Assembly: GCA_028702395.1 (NCBI GenBank)
Contig: JAQVOV010000009.1
Span: 1 to 24,498 of the forward strand
Reading direction: 5' to 3'
Origin: Candidatus Omnitrophota bacterium
Lineage (GTDB): Bacteria; Omnitrophota; Gorgyraeia; JABMRN01
DNA: 24,498 nt
The translations under genes were made by a program, and so were the position numbers. Within the stretch, counting starts at the first letter, position 1. Every line of letters begins with the position of its first letter. The notes below the pieces were generated by a model that was given only the letters and a program-made list of their open reading frames with translations, did no database searches and had not been told where the DNA came from. Shown here in pieces: positions 13,050-20,842 of this stretch.

Positions 13050-13916
13050 CTAAATAATTTTGATCTTTTTACAAATAGTGCTGAAAAATTCTTTAGACCA
13101 AACTACAATAGATAATGGATCCTTAAGTAAAGGCTCAACATCTTTTTTTGCGTTTTCAAAATCAGTGGAATCAATTTTATCCTGAAGCAATTGAATAAAC
13201 CTGTATTCTGTTAAAGATCTATACTTATTTAAGTGTCCGGATTGTTTCATCCGCATATATAAATGCTTCAAGCTAAGGGACTCCCCTCTGGCAATATACC
13301 AGACAAGATCATACCAATCACGGCCTTTTACTCTATTACTCCAGGATCTGCATAATATTGCATGCATTTTACCGGCATAAAGATATGGTAATGCGTAGGC
13401 ATTAACAGAAAACGGCATTGGGTGCAAAATATATTTAGCCTCTGTTTTAAAGTCTGCCGGTGGATCTATATCAACTTCTAATTTAATTTTCAGTCCCCTT
13501 CCTGAATGAATTTTCTTTTTCACGATCTCAGGCACCTCAATAATTATCATGTTATTTAATGTTCCGCCTTTTATAAATGCAGATTCAATATTTGTTTTAA
13601 CTGTCTTTTCTTTTTTTTGCACTGAAACAGAAAAACCAAAACTTTTCAATTCTTCTTCAACTGCCTTGCAGTAGCTCTCAATAGAAAATTTCTTATCTTT
13701 TTTTAAAAGCGAAAAATCAAGATCTTCGGAAAACCGGTCAAGTCCGTACAGTATTCTCAATGCTGATCCACCGTAAAAAGCTGCTTTTTCAAAAAACTTC
13801 GAACGCCAAAGCCCCAACAAAGCGATCTCCTGAATGATCTCCTTTAACGCGTTTTCATAATCATTGACACTCTGACAATTGTATCTATCAAGCATAACCT
13901 TTATTGCATCATTCAT
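13050..13916 (-). CDS. AbiEii/AbiGii-family nucleotidyltransferase toxin
   Basis: A 288-aa member of the AbiEii toxin family of type IV toxin-antitoxin systems. YGGSALRILYGLDRFSEDLD spans 48-67: the GGS motif, the R/S pair (R61, S63) and the catalytic DLD (D65, D67). KLEVDI (145-150) is the third acidic strand. AGKMHAILCR (181-190) and KGRDWYDLVWY (197-207; D200, D203) are the other conserved AbiEii positions. All key residues appear intact, so it should be active as a nucleotide transferase; relatives add nucleotides to tRNA or bind GTP and halt growth. It overlaps its antitoxin gene by 4 bases (ATGA). It differs strongly from the nucleotidyltransferase at 10980, so the two modules are not recent duplicates. 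Confidence 0.92.
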   Translation of the reverse strand: MNDAIKVMLDRYNCQSVNDYENALKEIIQEIALLGLWRSKFFEKAAFYGGSALRILYGLDRFSEDLDFSLLKKDKKFSIESYCKAVEEELKSFGFSVSVQKKEKTVKTNIESAFIKGGTLNNMIIIEVPEIVKKKIHSGRGLKIKLEVDIDPPADFKTEAKYILHPMPFSVNAYALPYLYAGKMHAILCRSWSNRVKGRDWYDLVWYIARGESLSLKHLYMRMKQSGHLNKYRSLTEYRFIQLLQDKIDSTDFENAKKDVEPLLKDPLSIVVWSKEFFSTICKKIKII

Positions 13917-14539
13917 TTCATTTTCTCCAGAAGACCATAAAAAAGATTTACGTTATGGCCATAAAGCATAGCCATTTTTTTTACTTCTTTTAATTTGAAT
14001 TTTGATATATCTCTTTTCGACAATCTCAAATTTTCGAAAAGATATTTTTCTACATCAGATAAATCTGTCATTCTATCTGAAAAATAAAGCATGTCTGAAA
14101 CAGCCTTTTCTTTTGTAGCGATCAAAATTGAATGCCGTTGATCGATCTTATGCAGCGTCACACCGTAAGAATAAAGCAGAGGATTTATATATCTATAGGA
14201 AAAATTCCCTACTGGGGTATGAAACAACTTGTTTTTTTTATTCGTTACACTTGTAAGTGTTTCTACACGCTCAGGAATAAGCCCGTAAAAAGAAAGGGCA
14301 TATTCAAGGGATATATACGAAGGCCCATATATCAGATTAGCAAGTGTCTCCTTTGAATACGGTTGCTGAGAGAGTTTAGAGCCAAAAACATAAAGCCCTT
14401 TTTTAACCCGTATTATCTCACCCTTTTTTATAAGATCATTTATTTTAACGCGGGGATTCTTATAATCAGAAAGAGCACTTCTGATAAAGTTATAATCGAA
14501 TTCTTCAACTAAAGCTAAATTTCTTAATGATAAATGCAT
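13913..14539 (-). CDS. AbiEi-family antitoxin / transcriptional regulator
   Basis: This 208-aa protein is the partner of the AbiEii toxin. The N-terminal winged helix (about 14-52) ends with LIKKGEIIRVKKGLYVFG, the standard wing motif of AbiEi proteins. YISLEYALSFYGLIPERVET (75-94) and ATKEKAVSDMLY are the core motifs of the antitoxin domain. In type IV systems AbiEi neutralises without a stable toxin complex and represses its own operon through inverted repeats. GGAGGT lies 7 nt before the ATG, and a consensus promoter with an inverted repeat over the -10 lies upstream. The pair is complete and appears functional. Confidence 0.92.
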   Translation of the reverse strand: MHLSLRNLALVEEFDYNFIRSALSDYKNPRVKINDLIKKGEIIRVKKGLYVFGSKLSQQPYSKETLANLIYGPSYISLEYALSFYGLIPERVETLTSVTNKKNKLFHTPVGNFSYRYINPLLYSYGVTLHKIDQRHSILIATKEKAVSDMLYFSDRMTDLSDVEKYLFENLRLSKRDISKFKLKEVKKMAMLYGHNVNLFYGLLEKMK

Positions 14540-14550
14540 TTAAGATACCT

Positions 14551-14581
14551 CCAGTATGTTAGTATTTTATTAACTTACTGG
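14551..14581. promoter_or_regulatory. Likely AbiEi operator overlapping the -10 box
   Basis: CCAGTATGTTA (14551-14561) and TAACTTACTGG (14571-14581) form an 11-bp inverted repeat with one mismatch around a 9-bp centre containing the -10 sequence. The position fits autorepression by the AbiEi protein. Confidence 0.65.
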
Positions 14582-14592
14582 CTGTTTGTCAA
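14564..14592 (-). promoter_or_regulatory. Promoter of the AbiEi/AbiEii operon
   Basis: A perfect -35 TTGACA (14587-14592), a 17-nt spacer and TAAAAT (14564-14569) lie on the minus strand, 24 bases before the start codon. It is the best sigma-70 promoter in the window. Confidence 0.8.
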
Positions 14593-14622
14593 GCAGCATT
14601 TTTTATACGAATATCCTCATTG

Positions 14623-14804
14623 GCAATATATCCCCTATAATCCGATTCAATATGGGCGATTAATTGATAGGGCTTTTAGAGATAGGGAGATAGCTTTAGG
14701 AGGCACTTTAATATTTACTTAAAGAAAACGATCATTTCTGAATTAATTGCATTTTTTTTGCACGGTTCCACGATTTTATCTCTGCTTCTCTAACTTGTGC
14801 TTTT
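14623..14804. repeat. Right copy of the 182-bp direct repeat
   Basis: It matches 12636-12817 at 179 of 182 positions. In this copy the repeat runs on into the intact GIY-YIG gene. The left edge lies 31 bases upstream of the AbiE promoter -35 box, so the whole AbiE pair with its control region falls between the copies. Confidence 0.9.
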
Positions 14805-14971
14805 AAGCGGTCTTTATACTCTTCGCTAAAAACAAGCTTTACTGGTCTTTTAGAGCGAGTATATTTACCACCCTTACCTGTGTTATGCTCTTTTACCCGT
14901 CGTGTTATATCGGTTGTTATGCCGGTGTATAGGGATTGGTCTTTACATTTTAGGATGTACAGATAATACAT
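14732..14971 (-). CDS. GIY-YIG nuclease-superfamily protein (UPF0213/YhbQ-like), copy 2
   Basis: A 79-aa paralogue of the protein at 4478-4717 with the same motifs: MYYLYILKC, SLYTGITTDITRR, KYTRSKRPV and QVREAEIKSWNRAKK (the Glu is the likely metal ligand). About two thirds of residues are identical to copy 1. AAAGG lies about 9 nt before the ATG. Its 3' end is duplicated at 12745-12817. The function of stand-alone UPF0213 proteins is uncertain; a structure-specific nuclease role is inferred from the fold. Confidence 0.9.
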   Translation of the reverse strand: MYYLYILKCKDQSLYTGITTDITRRVKEHNTGKGGKYTRSKRPVKLVFSEEYKDRLKAQVREAEIKSWNRAKKMQLIQK

Positions 14972-15038
14972 GATAAATGCCTTTGTTCGTATATGCCCCT
15001 CGCAATCCCAATGCAGTGCATTGGGATTCTGCTCGGGA

Positions 15039-15085
15039 CAAATTAAAGGCCATTCTCTTAATCAGAGAATGGCCTTCTTAATTTG
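15039..15085. terminator. Strong hairpin, possible terminator of the eight-gene operon
   Basis: AAGGCCATTCTCT and AGAGAATGGCCTT (15046-15076) pair perfectly around a TAATC loop, and AAATTAA/TTAATTT outside them extends the stem. Read on the minus strand the stem is followed by TTTAATTTG, a weak U tract. It lies about 290 bases past the last stop of the operon. Confidence 0.5.
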
Positions 15086-15096
15086 GTACGGGAGTA

Positions 15097-15246
15097 TTAC
15101 TTAATATCCCCTTTTATCTCTGTTTTATTCAGTTTATATATATAACTATTTAATGATATTCTTCCTATATAGGCAATTTCCGAGATATAAGTTGTAGAGA
15201 TATTACTGCTCCGATTGAGGGTCAAACTATCAAAAAATGCTGTCAT
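15097..15246 (-). pseudogene. Short open frame, possibly a degenerate Fis-type HTH C-terminus
   Basis: A 49-codon frame ends SEIAYIGRISLNSYIYKLNK plus a short polar tail. This faintly resembles the C-terminal helix-turn-helix of NtrC-type regulators (LGISRxTLYRKL). No upstream AAA+ domain is present and no Shine-Dalgarno is convincing. It could be a remnant or non-coding. Confidence 0.2.
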
Positions 15247-15375
15247 TTTGTCCTTTTTTGTCTATGTTTCTTGTGAGCAAATAGAGATAACTCCATTATC
15301 TCCAATAGCTTATAAAGTGTCATGCTATTGTTATGGACATCCTCCATAACCACACACAATTACTCTTATATTAAA

Positions 15376-15909
15376 TCATTCCATTATTTTACTATAGAGG
15401 TCTTTTGCTTCCCTTAAACTTTTATGATGAATGCCCCACCAATAATAATCTCTAGAATTATCGTTTCTCATAGCATAAGGTATATGAATAAAATCATAGT
15501 AAGCAACATCTCGCATTGCCTGTAGCAAATATCCATATTTTTCCAAAACTTCCATAGGCATAGCTCTAATCATACTATTGATCTTAATGACTAATGTTTT
15601 TGTTTTATATAACGATTCTTCAGCATTTTCTATCTCATATATGGTATAAGTATCTGGATTGGGTGGTTCAACAATTATATTAAGAAACTCTTGGTATAGC
15701 AACTTAACATCTTGATCTGTTAAATATCTATGAGAAAACTCTTCACACAATTGAGGATCTATTAGATTTACAAGACCCTCATTCATTTTTTTCTCTTCAT
15801 CTTTCGCGCTGATTTGCCCCATTTCTTTAAAAACATCTAAGGGATATGAATAATTTGTTGTTATTATTAAAAGCAAAAATAAAGCCCCTGCTATTATATA
15901 CTTTTTCAT
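15376..15909 (-). CDS. Secreted protein of unknown function, last gene of the eight-gene operon
   Basis: I do not recognise a family. The start at 15909 is chosen because AAAGGA lies 9 nt upstream and the product then begins MKKYIIAGALFLLLIITTNY, a clear signal peptide (likely cleavage near TNYS-Y). The mature part, about 155 residues, is polar and helical with a Tyr/Trp-rich stretch DYYWWGIHH close to the end. The start overlaps the stop of the zinc-ribbon nuclease gene (ATGA at 15906-15909), so it is translationally coupled. Location is probably the periplasm. Confidence 0.75.
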   Translation of the reverse strand: MKKYIIAGALFLLLIITTNYSYPLDVFKEMGQISAKDEEKKMNEGLVNLIDPQLCEEFSHRYLTDQDVKLLYQEFLNIIVEPPNPDTYTIYEIENAEESLYKTKTLVIKINSMIRAMPMEVLEKYGYLLQAMRDVAYYDFIHIPYAMRNDNSRDYYWWGIHHKSLREAKDLYSKIME

Positions 15910-17867
15910 CTTTTTTTTTCCTTTATTTGTTTTTTTGGTCTTTTTATTTTGCAATGTGGACAACCATCTCCTCTTCTAGCTCTATTAGCAATAAAAGCTT
16001 GCCATTCATGACCGTTCTTACATTTCCACCAAACTTTTCTAAATACTCCATAGGTAACATTTTGCGGATTTATATTTTTATTTTTAGTAAGATGCCATTC
16101 CCTTGCTAGTTTCGGGTGTGTTTTAGCTAAACAATTATCCTTTGAAACTCTTTTGTTTGAACAAAAAGGACAACCAATTCCTTTTGCCCTACTTTTAACT
16201 AGAGATTGCCATTCATGGTCATCACCTTTCTGACATTTCCACCAAACTTTTTTGTGAGACCCTGGCCTAACATCATATGGCGTGAAATCACCATTTTTAG
16301 TTGGATGCCATTCTAATGCTAATTTTGGATTTATTGTTGCAAGACTGTTTGATTTAACAGCTTTTTGTCCAGAGCAAATTGGACATCCATGGCCTTTCAC
16401 TCTCGTGTATATAGCAGCTTTCCATACATGGTCATCTCCCTTTGGACATTTCCACCAAATGTGCTTATGTGATCCTGCTGGAAAGTATTCTGGGAGAAAG
16501 GGATCATTTTTAGTTGGATGCCATTCCTTTGCTATTTTTGGAAAGAGATAACTAATGGACGATTCAAAATTTATATGATTTCTTTGAACACATAGTTCTC
16601 TGAAATGCTTCGATGCAACCCAGTTATTAAGTTTTAGATACTGTTCAATTTTATTTAATGTTTTTGTAGATTTAATGTTTCTATACTTCAGTATCAACCG
16701 TAGGAGTTTTTTGATTGATTCTATAGAAATTTTTCTTTTGTTTACTATAATATCCTTACTGCTTATTTTTGACAATCCTTCTTCCCTAGCTCTAATAAGT
16801 AATATCTTTGATTCAAGTTCTTTGTTCTTTTCTCTATCTTTTGCGCTCTTCTTTTTATGCCAAAAAACGCCATCATACTCTATCCCCACCTTTAACTCAG
16901 GAATATAAATATCAACTTCATAACCTTTAATAAATGTTCTGTGTTGAATTAAAGGAAATATTGTTTTCAATTCAGAAAAAATCCTCAATTCTGGCAGAGT
17001 TGTTTTTTGACCACATTTTGGACAACCTTGGTTTCGAATTCCTCTATATTCAATACCAGTTTTCCATTCATGACCATGCTTACACTTCCACCAAACCTTA
17101 AAACTAGATCCAGGATGAACATTGTAGGGATTTCTATTTTCATTCTTTGTAGGATGCCATTCTTTAACTAATTCTGGATTTAATGTTGCAAGACAGTTTG
17201 ACTTAACAATTTTTCTATTAGCACAAACAGGACAGTTACTTCCTTCACTCCTTCCAACAACAGTTGCCTGCCATTCATGGTCTTCTCCTTTGGAACACTT
17301 CCACCAAACTTTCTTATTTGATCCAAGAACCACATCATATGGCGTAAGATCTTTATTCTTTACAGGATGCCATTCCTTTGCTAATTCTGGATTTAATGTT
17401 GCAAGACTGTTTGATTTAACAGTTTTTCTTCCAGAACAAACAGGACAACCATTCCCAGTAGTACGACTAGCAATAGTAGATTGCCATTCGTGATCATCCC
17501 CTTTTGAGCATTTCCACCACACTTTTACACCTGATCGAGGTGTAAAATCACTAGGTTTTAGCTTTCCATTCTTTGTCGGATGCCACTCTTTTAATATTTT
17601 TGAATTGGTTTTTTTAAAATTATTATTCTTGTCAGCATATCTTCCTGAACAATATGGACAACCACAATTATTTTTTGCTCTAGAGGCTATTACGGCTTCC
17701 CATACATGGTCATCTCCCTTTGGACATTTCCACCATGCTTTTTTTGAGGAACCGGGAACTACATCATGTGGTGTAAGATCTTTATTCTTGGTACGATGCC
17801 ATTCTTTGGCAAGTGTAGGATTGATAACTTGAAGAGTCTTTTCAGGGTTTACTTTACATCTTTTCAC
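15906..17867 (-). CDS. Seven-fold zinc-ribbon (DUF4379-like) protein with an internal Vsr-like nuclease domain
   Basis: A 653-aa protein with seven repeats of about 70 residues: four at 1-291 and three at 439-653. Each has LAxEWHPTKNxxxxP, a PGSxKKVWWKC motif, a G(DD)HEW motif and a closing CPxC, giving two cysteine pairs for a zinc site; this is the treble-clef 'probable zinc-ribbon' family. Between them, residues 292-400 form a restriction-endonuclease-like domain: GYEVDIYIPELKVGIEYDGV (315-334) with D319, E330 and D332, then W336-H337 and a Lys-rich helix (KDREKNKELES). This matches the Vsr/DUF559 class of PD-(D/E)xK nucleases. The likely role is DNA binding by the ribbons and cleavage by the nuclease. 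The GTG start lies 3 bases after the upstream stop; no good ribosome site, so coupling is likely. Confidence 0.85.
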   Translation of the reverse strand: MKRCKVNPEKTLQVINPTLAKEWHRTKNKDLTPHDVVPGSSKKAWWKCPKGDDHVWEAVIASRAKNNCGCPYCSGRYADKNNNFKKTNSKILKEWHPTKNGKLKPSDFTPRSGVKVWWKCSKGDDHEWQSTIASRTTGNGCPVCSGRKTVKSNSLATLNPELAKEWHPVKNKDLTPYDVVLGSNKKVWWKCSKGEDHEWQATVVGRSEGSNCPVCANRKIVKSNCLATLNPELVKEWHPTKNENRNPYNVHPGSSFKVWWKCKHGHEWKTGIEYRGIRNQGCPKCGQKTTLPELRIFSELKTIFPLIQHRTFIKGYEVDIYIPELKVGIEYDGVFWHKKKSAKDREKNKELESKILLIRAREEGLSKISSKDIIVNKRKISIESIKKLLRLILKYRNIKSTKTLNKIEQYLKLNNWVASKHFRELCVQRNHINFESSISYLFPKIAKEWHPTKNDPFLPEYFPAGSHKHIWWKCPKGDDHVWKAAIYTRVKGHGCPICSGQKAVKSNSLATINPKLALEWHPTKNGDFTPYDVRPGSHKKVWWKCQKGDDHEWQSLVKSRAKGIGCPFCSNKRVSKDNCLAKTHPKLAREWHLTKNKNINPQNVTYGVFRKVWWKCKNGHEWQAFIANRARRGDGCPHCKIKRPKKQIKEKKR

Positions 17868-17870
17868 AAT

Positions 17871-18641
17871 TTAAATCCGTATCTTTTCTTGTTCTATTTT
17901 ACTATATTGCTCTTTAGCAAGCTTTTCTCTATATTCCTTTGTCAAATGACTAGTATCTTTATCATTATGTTTTTCCGTATACCATACGTACTTTGGAAAA
18001 CCTTCATATTTCTCATTTGCATTAACCATTTTACCATCAACTAACTCATATATATTATATCCCCAATAATTATGTTCTTTACCTTTTTTATCGGCTCCCC
18101 TAACAAGATCCAATCTAATAATTTCACTCTTACCATCTTTGTCCATATCAACAAAATCTTCCGAGCCTATACAAAAACCTTCATAATATATATGCTGAAA
18201 TTCTGTTTCTGAAAATCTTAAGAAAATATCTACTTTCCCCTGAAGTACGGCTATCGAATTACCAAAATATTGCCTGAAAACGACACAATCATTTAATCCA
18301 TTCCCATCCAGATCTAATTCAATGGCCCTTTCTAATGTGGAGTTGAAATCATCTCCTTCCATTAGAATCTTATTTTTATACTTCAAATCCTTGGAACCTG
18401 TATCAACAGTACCCCAACCACAATTGCGAACCAGCGTATAATCTTCACTCGGTGATGTGAACACAAAAAGGCTTTGCTCGTTATCTTCATCTGCGACAAC
18501 TTCTTTTTCACTAAAATCCTTATATTCAATAGATTCAAAAGGTTCTTCTGTAAACATATAAGGTGGATAGGCCTCATAATATGCAAAAGCTTTTATTGAA
18601 ATCACAAGTAGTAACAAAAAAATCATTATTAGTTTCTTCAT
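17871..18641 (-). CDS. Secreted protein with calcium-binding-like DxDxDG loops
   Basis: A 256-aa protein with a signal peptide (MKKLIMIFLLLLVISIKAFA, cleavage likely after AFA). Two loops, DLDGNGLND (about 119-127) and DMDKDGKSE (about 165-173), have the Dx[DN]xDG pattern of EF-hand-like or FG-GAP/VCBS-type calcium sites, each followed by hydrophobic strands (CVVFRQYF, IIRLDLVRG). That is typical of periplasmic or surface beta-propeller-like proteins, although only two loops are seen. The rest is unassigned. It sits between the Sel1-like lipoprotein (11-base gap) and the zinc-ribbon nuclease (3-base gap). No strong ribosome site is visible. Confidence 0.75.
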   Translation of the reverse strand: MKKLIMIFLLLLVISIKAFAYYEAYPPYMFTEEPFESIEYKDFSEKEVVADEDNEQSLFVFTSPSEDYTLVRNCGWGTVDTGSKDLKYKNKILMEGDDFNSTLERAIELDLDGNGLNDCVVFRQYFGNSIAVLQGKVDIFLRFSETEFQHIYYEGFCIGSEDFVDMDKDGKSEIIRLDLVRGADKKGKEHNYWGYNIYELVDGKMVNANEKYEGFPKYVWYTEKHNDKDTSHLTKEYREKLAKEQYSKIEQEKIRI

Positions 18642-18652
18642 TTTTATTCTTT

Positions 18653-19891
18653 CTAATAAGGCAAACTAGCCAATTCGTTTTTTGAAATAGCTATTAACTG
18701 TTTGTTTCTTATTTCAGTCAACCAAGCTTTCCATATATTTTCACTAACTTCAGGATTTATCATAAAAAACAATTGCGCTGAAATATCTCGATAGCTAATC
18801 CAAAGCCTTTGCACCTCTCGTACATCTTCAAACTTAGGCAAATAAGGATTTTTAGAAAGTTTTATAAGTTGCTCTTTAACATTTTTATATGTTTGATTCA
18901 GTTGTTGATCCGCTTTTTCAAAATTATTTTTAGGTGAAGGAACAAAACCATCAGATATCTTTTCAATCAAATCTAAATATTCATTTTTCTGTTTCATCTC
19001 AGACTGAATCATCCATGCTGCACGTCCGCTACCATCATGCATTTCTTCATTTACTACTTTCAGATCAATATAATTAACTGCTACTTCATAAGCTTCTTCA
19101 AGTATTTCTTGAGAACTCTCATTAAGTTTTTCACTTAATTGTTTTAATTTTGAATCTCTATCCTTTTCATCTTGCTCATTTGCCCTTGACGAACAAAAAC
19201 CCATCCCTCCTCCACTAGTAATATGGTCACAAATATTGAACTCTTTTGCCTCACCATTCTTCCAATTCTTATAAGTTTCCTCAACAGCTATTTCTAATTC
19301 AGCAGGTGCCCATCCACCACGAGCAACTAATTGCAAAATTAATTTAGGGTCAGGATCTCCAAAACGTCCACCCTTTGACACCTCTTCGGCTATTTGCCAA
19401 ACATGATACATTTCATCATTATTTTCTGGCTCAAGGCCATATTTTTTACAAAAAGCTTCTGCATCAAAGTCTCCTGGTTCAACACACATTTTCATAATTC
19501 TGACTTTGTTTTCTTCATCATATAACTTCAAATCTGGATTTGCTTTCTTAGCTTTATAGTATATCTCTAGTGCCTTTTGCGGATTGCCCACTTTTAAACT
19601 GTTAGCTCGAAACAAAAGATTGTCAAGCGTATACCCCAAAGCTTCTCCATTCCCTCTCTTTGCCGCTTCCGCATAATAGTACACATTATTTTCGTGCGTA
19701 CTACTATATTCACTAGCAAGCATGAAATAAGCCTCTCCACTTCCTTTTTTTGCAGCTTGTTCATAAAATACTTTTGCTTTTTCTTTCTCCCCTGCCTTAT
19801 ATGCGTTTTCTGCTTTCCTTAGATCTTGTTTATAGTTACCTCCACACCCTACAATAAATACTAATAGCATGAATATAATATTTCTTTTCAT
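18653..19891 (-). CDS. Lipoprotein with Sel1-like repeats and a C-terminal LprI (DUF1311)-like domain
   Basis: MKRNIIFMLLVFIVGC is a lipoprotein signal with the lipobox I-V-G-C16. Residues 22-85 contain Sel1/TPR-like helices (KAGEKEKAKVFYEQAAKKGS and YYYAEAAKRGNGEALGY); further helices follow at 100-120. The C-terminal stretch, about 325-405, has ADQQLNQTYKNVKEQL, VQRLWISYRDISAQL and TEIRNKQLIAI, matching the LprI/DUF1311 pattern of periplasmic proteins that includes lysozyme inhibitors. The start codon follows the WYL regulator stop directly (TAA then ATG), with GAAGG upstream. It is probably an envelope-anchored adaptor; the ligand is unknown. Confidence 0.8.
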   Translation of the reverse strand: MKRNIIFMLLVFIVGCGGNYKQDLRKAENAYKAGEKEKAKVFYEQAAKKGSGEAYFMLASEYSSTHENNVYYYAEAAKRGNGEALGYTLDNLLFRANSLKVGNPQKALEIYYKAKKANPDLKLYDEENKVRIMKMCVEPGDFDAEAFCKKYGLEPENNDEMYHVWQIAEEVSKGGRFGDPDPKLILQLVARGGWAPAELEIAVEETYKNWKNGEAKEFNICDHITSGGGMGFCSSRANEQDEKDRDSKLKQLSEKLNESSQEILEEAYEVAVNYIDLKVVNEEMHDGSGRAAWMIQSEMKQKNEYLDLIEKISDGFVPSPKNNFEKADQQLNQTYKNVKEQLIKLSKNPYLPKFEDVREVQRLWISYRDISAQLFFMINPEVSENIWKAWLTEIRNKQLIAISKNELASLPY

Positions 19892-20842
19892 TTAAACCTT
19901 CTTTTTAAGATATTCTTTTATCCTAGTATCTATCTCATCCTTAATAAATTTTGGAGATATAACCTTAACATAAGGTATCCATTTAAGAACATCTGGAATA
20001 ACTTCCATTTTATATGCGATCTTTGATTCTATGGCAAGTGAACCGTCTTTATTTTTTTTAATTGTTTTTTGTAATGGGAAATATTTTTTCTTTTCAAAAT
20101 AAGGTGCAACTTGTGCATCTACCTGCATTTTAACAATAACATCCCTTTTTTCCTGAAACCATACATTTGTGCTGTCATCCAACATCTTCTTAAGATTATC
20201 TGCATAAACAAAGTGTTTATTAAGCACCTTTACATCTGAGATATTATCCAACCTAAGTTTTATAATACTATCGTTATGGTCTACCCTACACAAAAGATAC
20301 CACCATCCATTAAAGAATATTAGCTTCAAAGGATCAAGTTCAAAACATTTCTTTACATTATTGTTTAAATAACAAAGATATATCTTCTTAGAATCTTCAA
20401 TAGCCTCTTTCATATCGTTTATAAAAGGATATTCTTTATCGAGTTTAAATCCATCCGGTATTTTTATGTAATATGGACTTTCTTCTTCTACTCCGATAAC
20501 CTTGTTGTATAAAGCTTTAAAAGAATCTTCAAATTCTTTACCAAGGTTCTGTGTTATTTCTTTCATTAAGGATAATAAACAGGCCTCTTGGTGTGACAAA
20601 TGTGCTTTCTTAAGTGAAAAACCATCAACAAATCTATACTCTCCTTTTTCAACTGTTGTTACGGGAAAACCTGTGGCATTTATAAGAGCAAGATCTCTTT
20701 GGATGGAACGAACATTTACCCCAAACCCTGTTGCAAGTTCAGAAGTCTTTACAGAACCCTCTTTATCAAGCATATTAAGTATGCTTATTATTCTGAATAT
20801 CTTCTTATCATATTGTTTGTTTTTTACTGTACATTTTGACAC
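19892..20842 (-). CDS. WYL-domain transcriptional regulator
   Basis: A 316-aa protein with an N-terminal DeoR/HTH_11-type winged helix (about 12-72: IFRIISILNMLDKEGSVKTS, then GVNVRSIQRDLALINATGFP) and a WYL domain. The WYL core includes CFELDPLKLIFFNGWWYLLC (166-185), W181-Y182-L183 being the signature, and LRLDNISDVKVL (197-208); the WCX-type C-terminal extension occupies about 235-310. WYL regulators sense ligands such as nucleic acids or nucleotides and often control defence and stress genes. The GTG start overlaps the protease stop by one base. Being embedded in the operon, it probably controls it; the direct repeats at 23489-23529 are a candidate site. Confidence 0.9.
   Translation of the reverse strand: MSKCTVKNKQYDKKIFRIISILNMLDKEGSVKTSELATGFGVNVRSIQRDLALINATGFPVTTVEKGEYRFVDGFSLKKAHLSHQEACLLSLMKEITQNLGKEFEDSFKALYNKVIGVEEESPYYIKIPDGFKLDKEYPFINDMKEAIEDSKKIYLCYLNNNVKKCFELDPLKLIFFNGWWYLLCRVDHNDSIIKLRLDNISDVKVLNKHFVYADNLKKMLDDSTNVWFQEKRDVIVKMQVDAQVAPYFEKKKYFPLQKTIKKNKDGSLAIESKIAYKMEVIPDVLKWIPYVKVISPKFIKDEIDTRIKEYLKKKV

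Larger units (their letters stand above)
14972..15375. other. Interval of about 400 bp with palindromes and a possible gene remnant
   Basis: It contains a perfect palindrome TCCCAATGCA-G-TGCATTGGGA (15006-15026), a strong hairpin (15039-15085) and a 49-codon open frame that may be a remnant (15097-15246). Bases 15250-15375 show no feature I can name. Confidence 0.55.

Noticed and set aside
12636..14804. Composite transposon around the AbiE pair
   Set aside because: The flanking repeats carry no transposase and no terminal inverted repeats; they derive from a GIY-YIG gene end, so a recombination or target-duplication model fits better.
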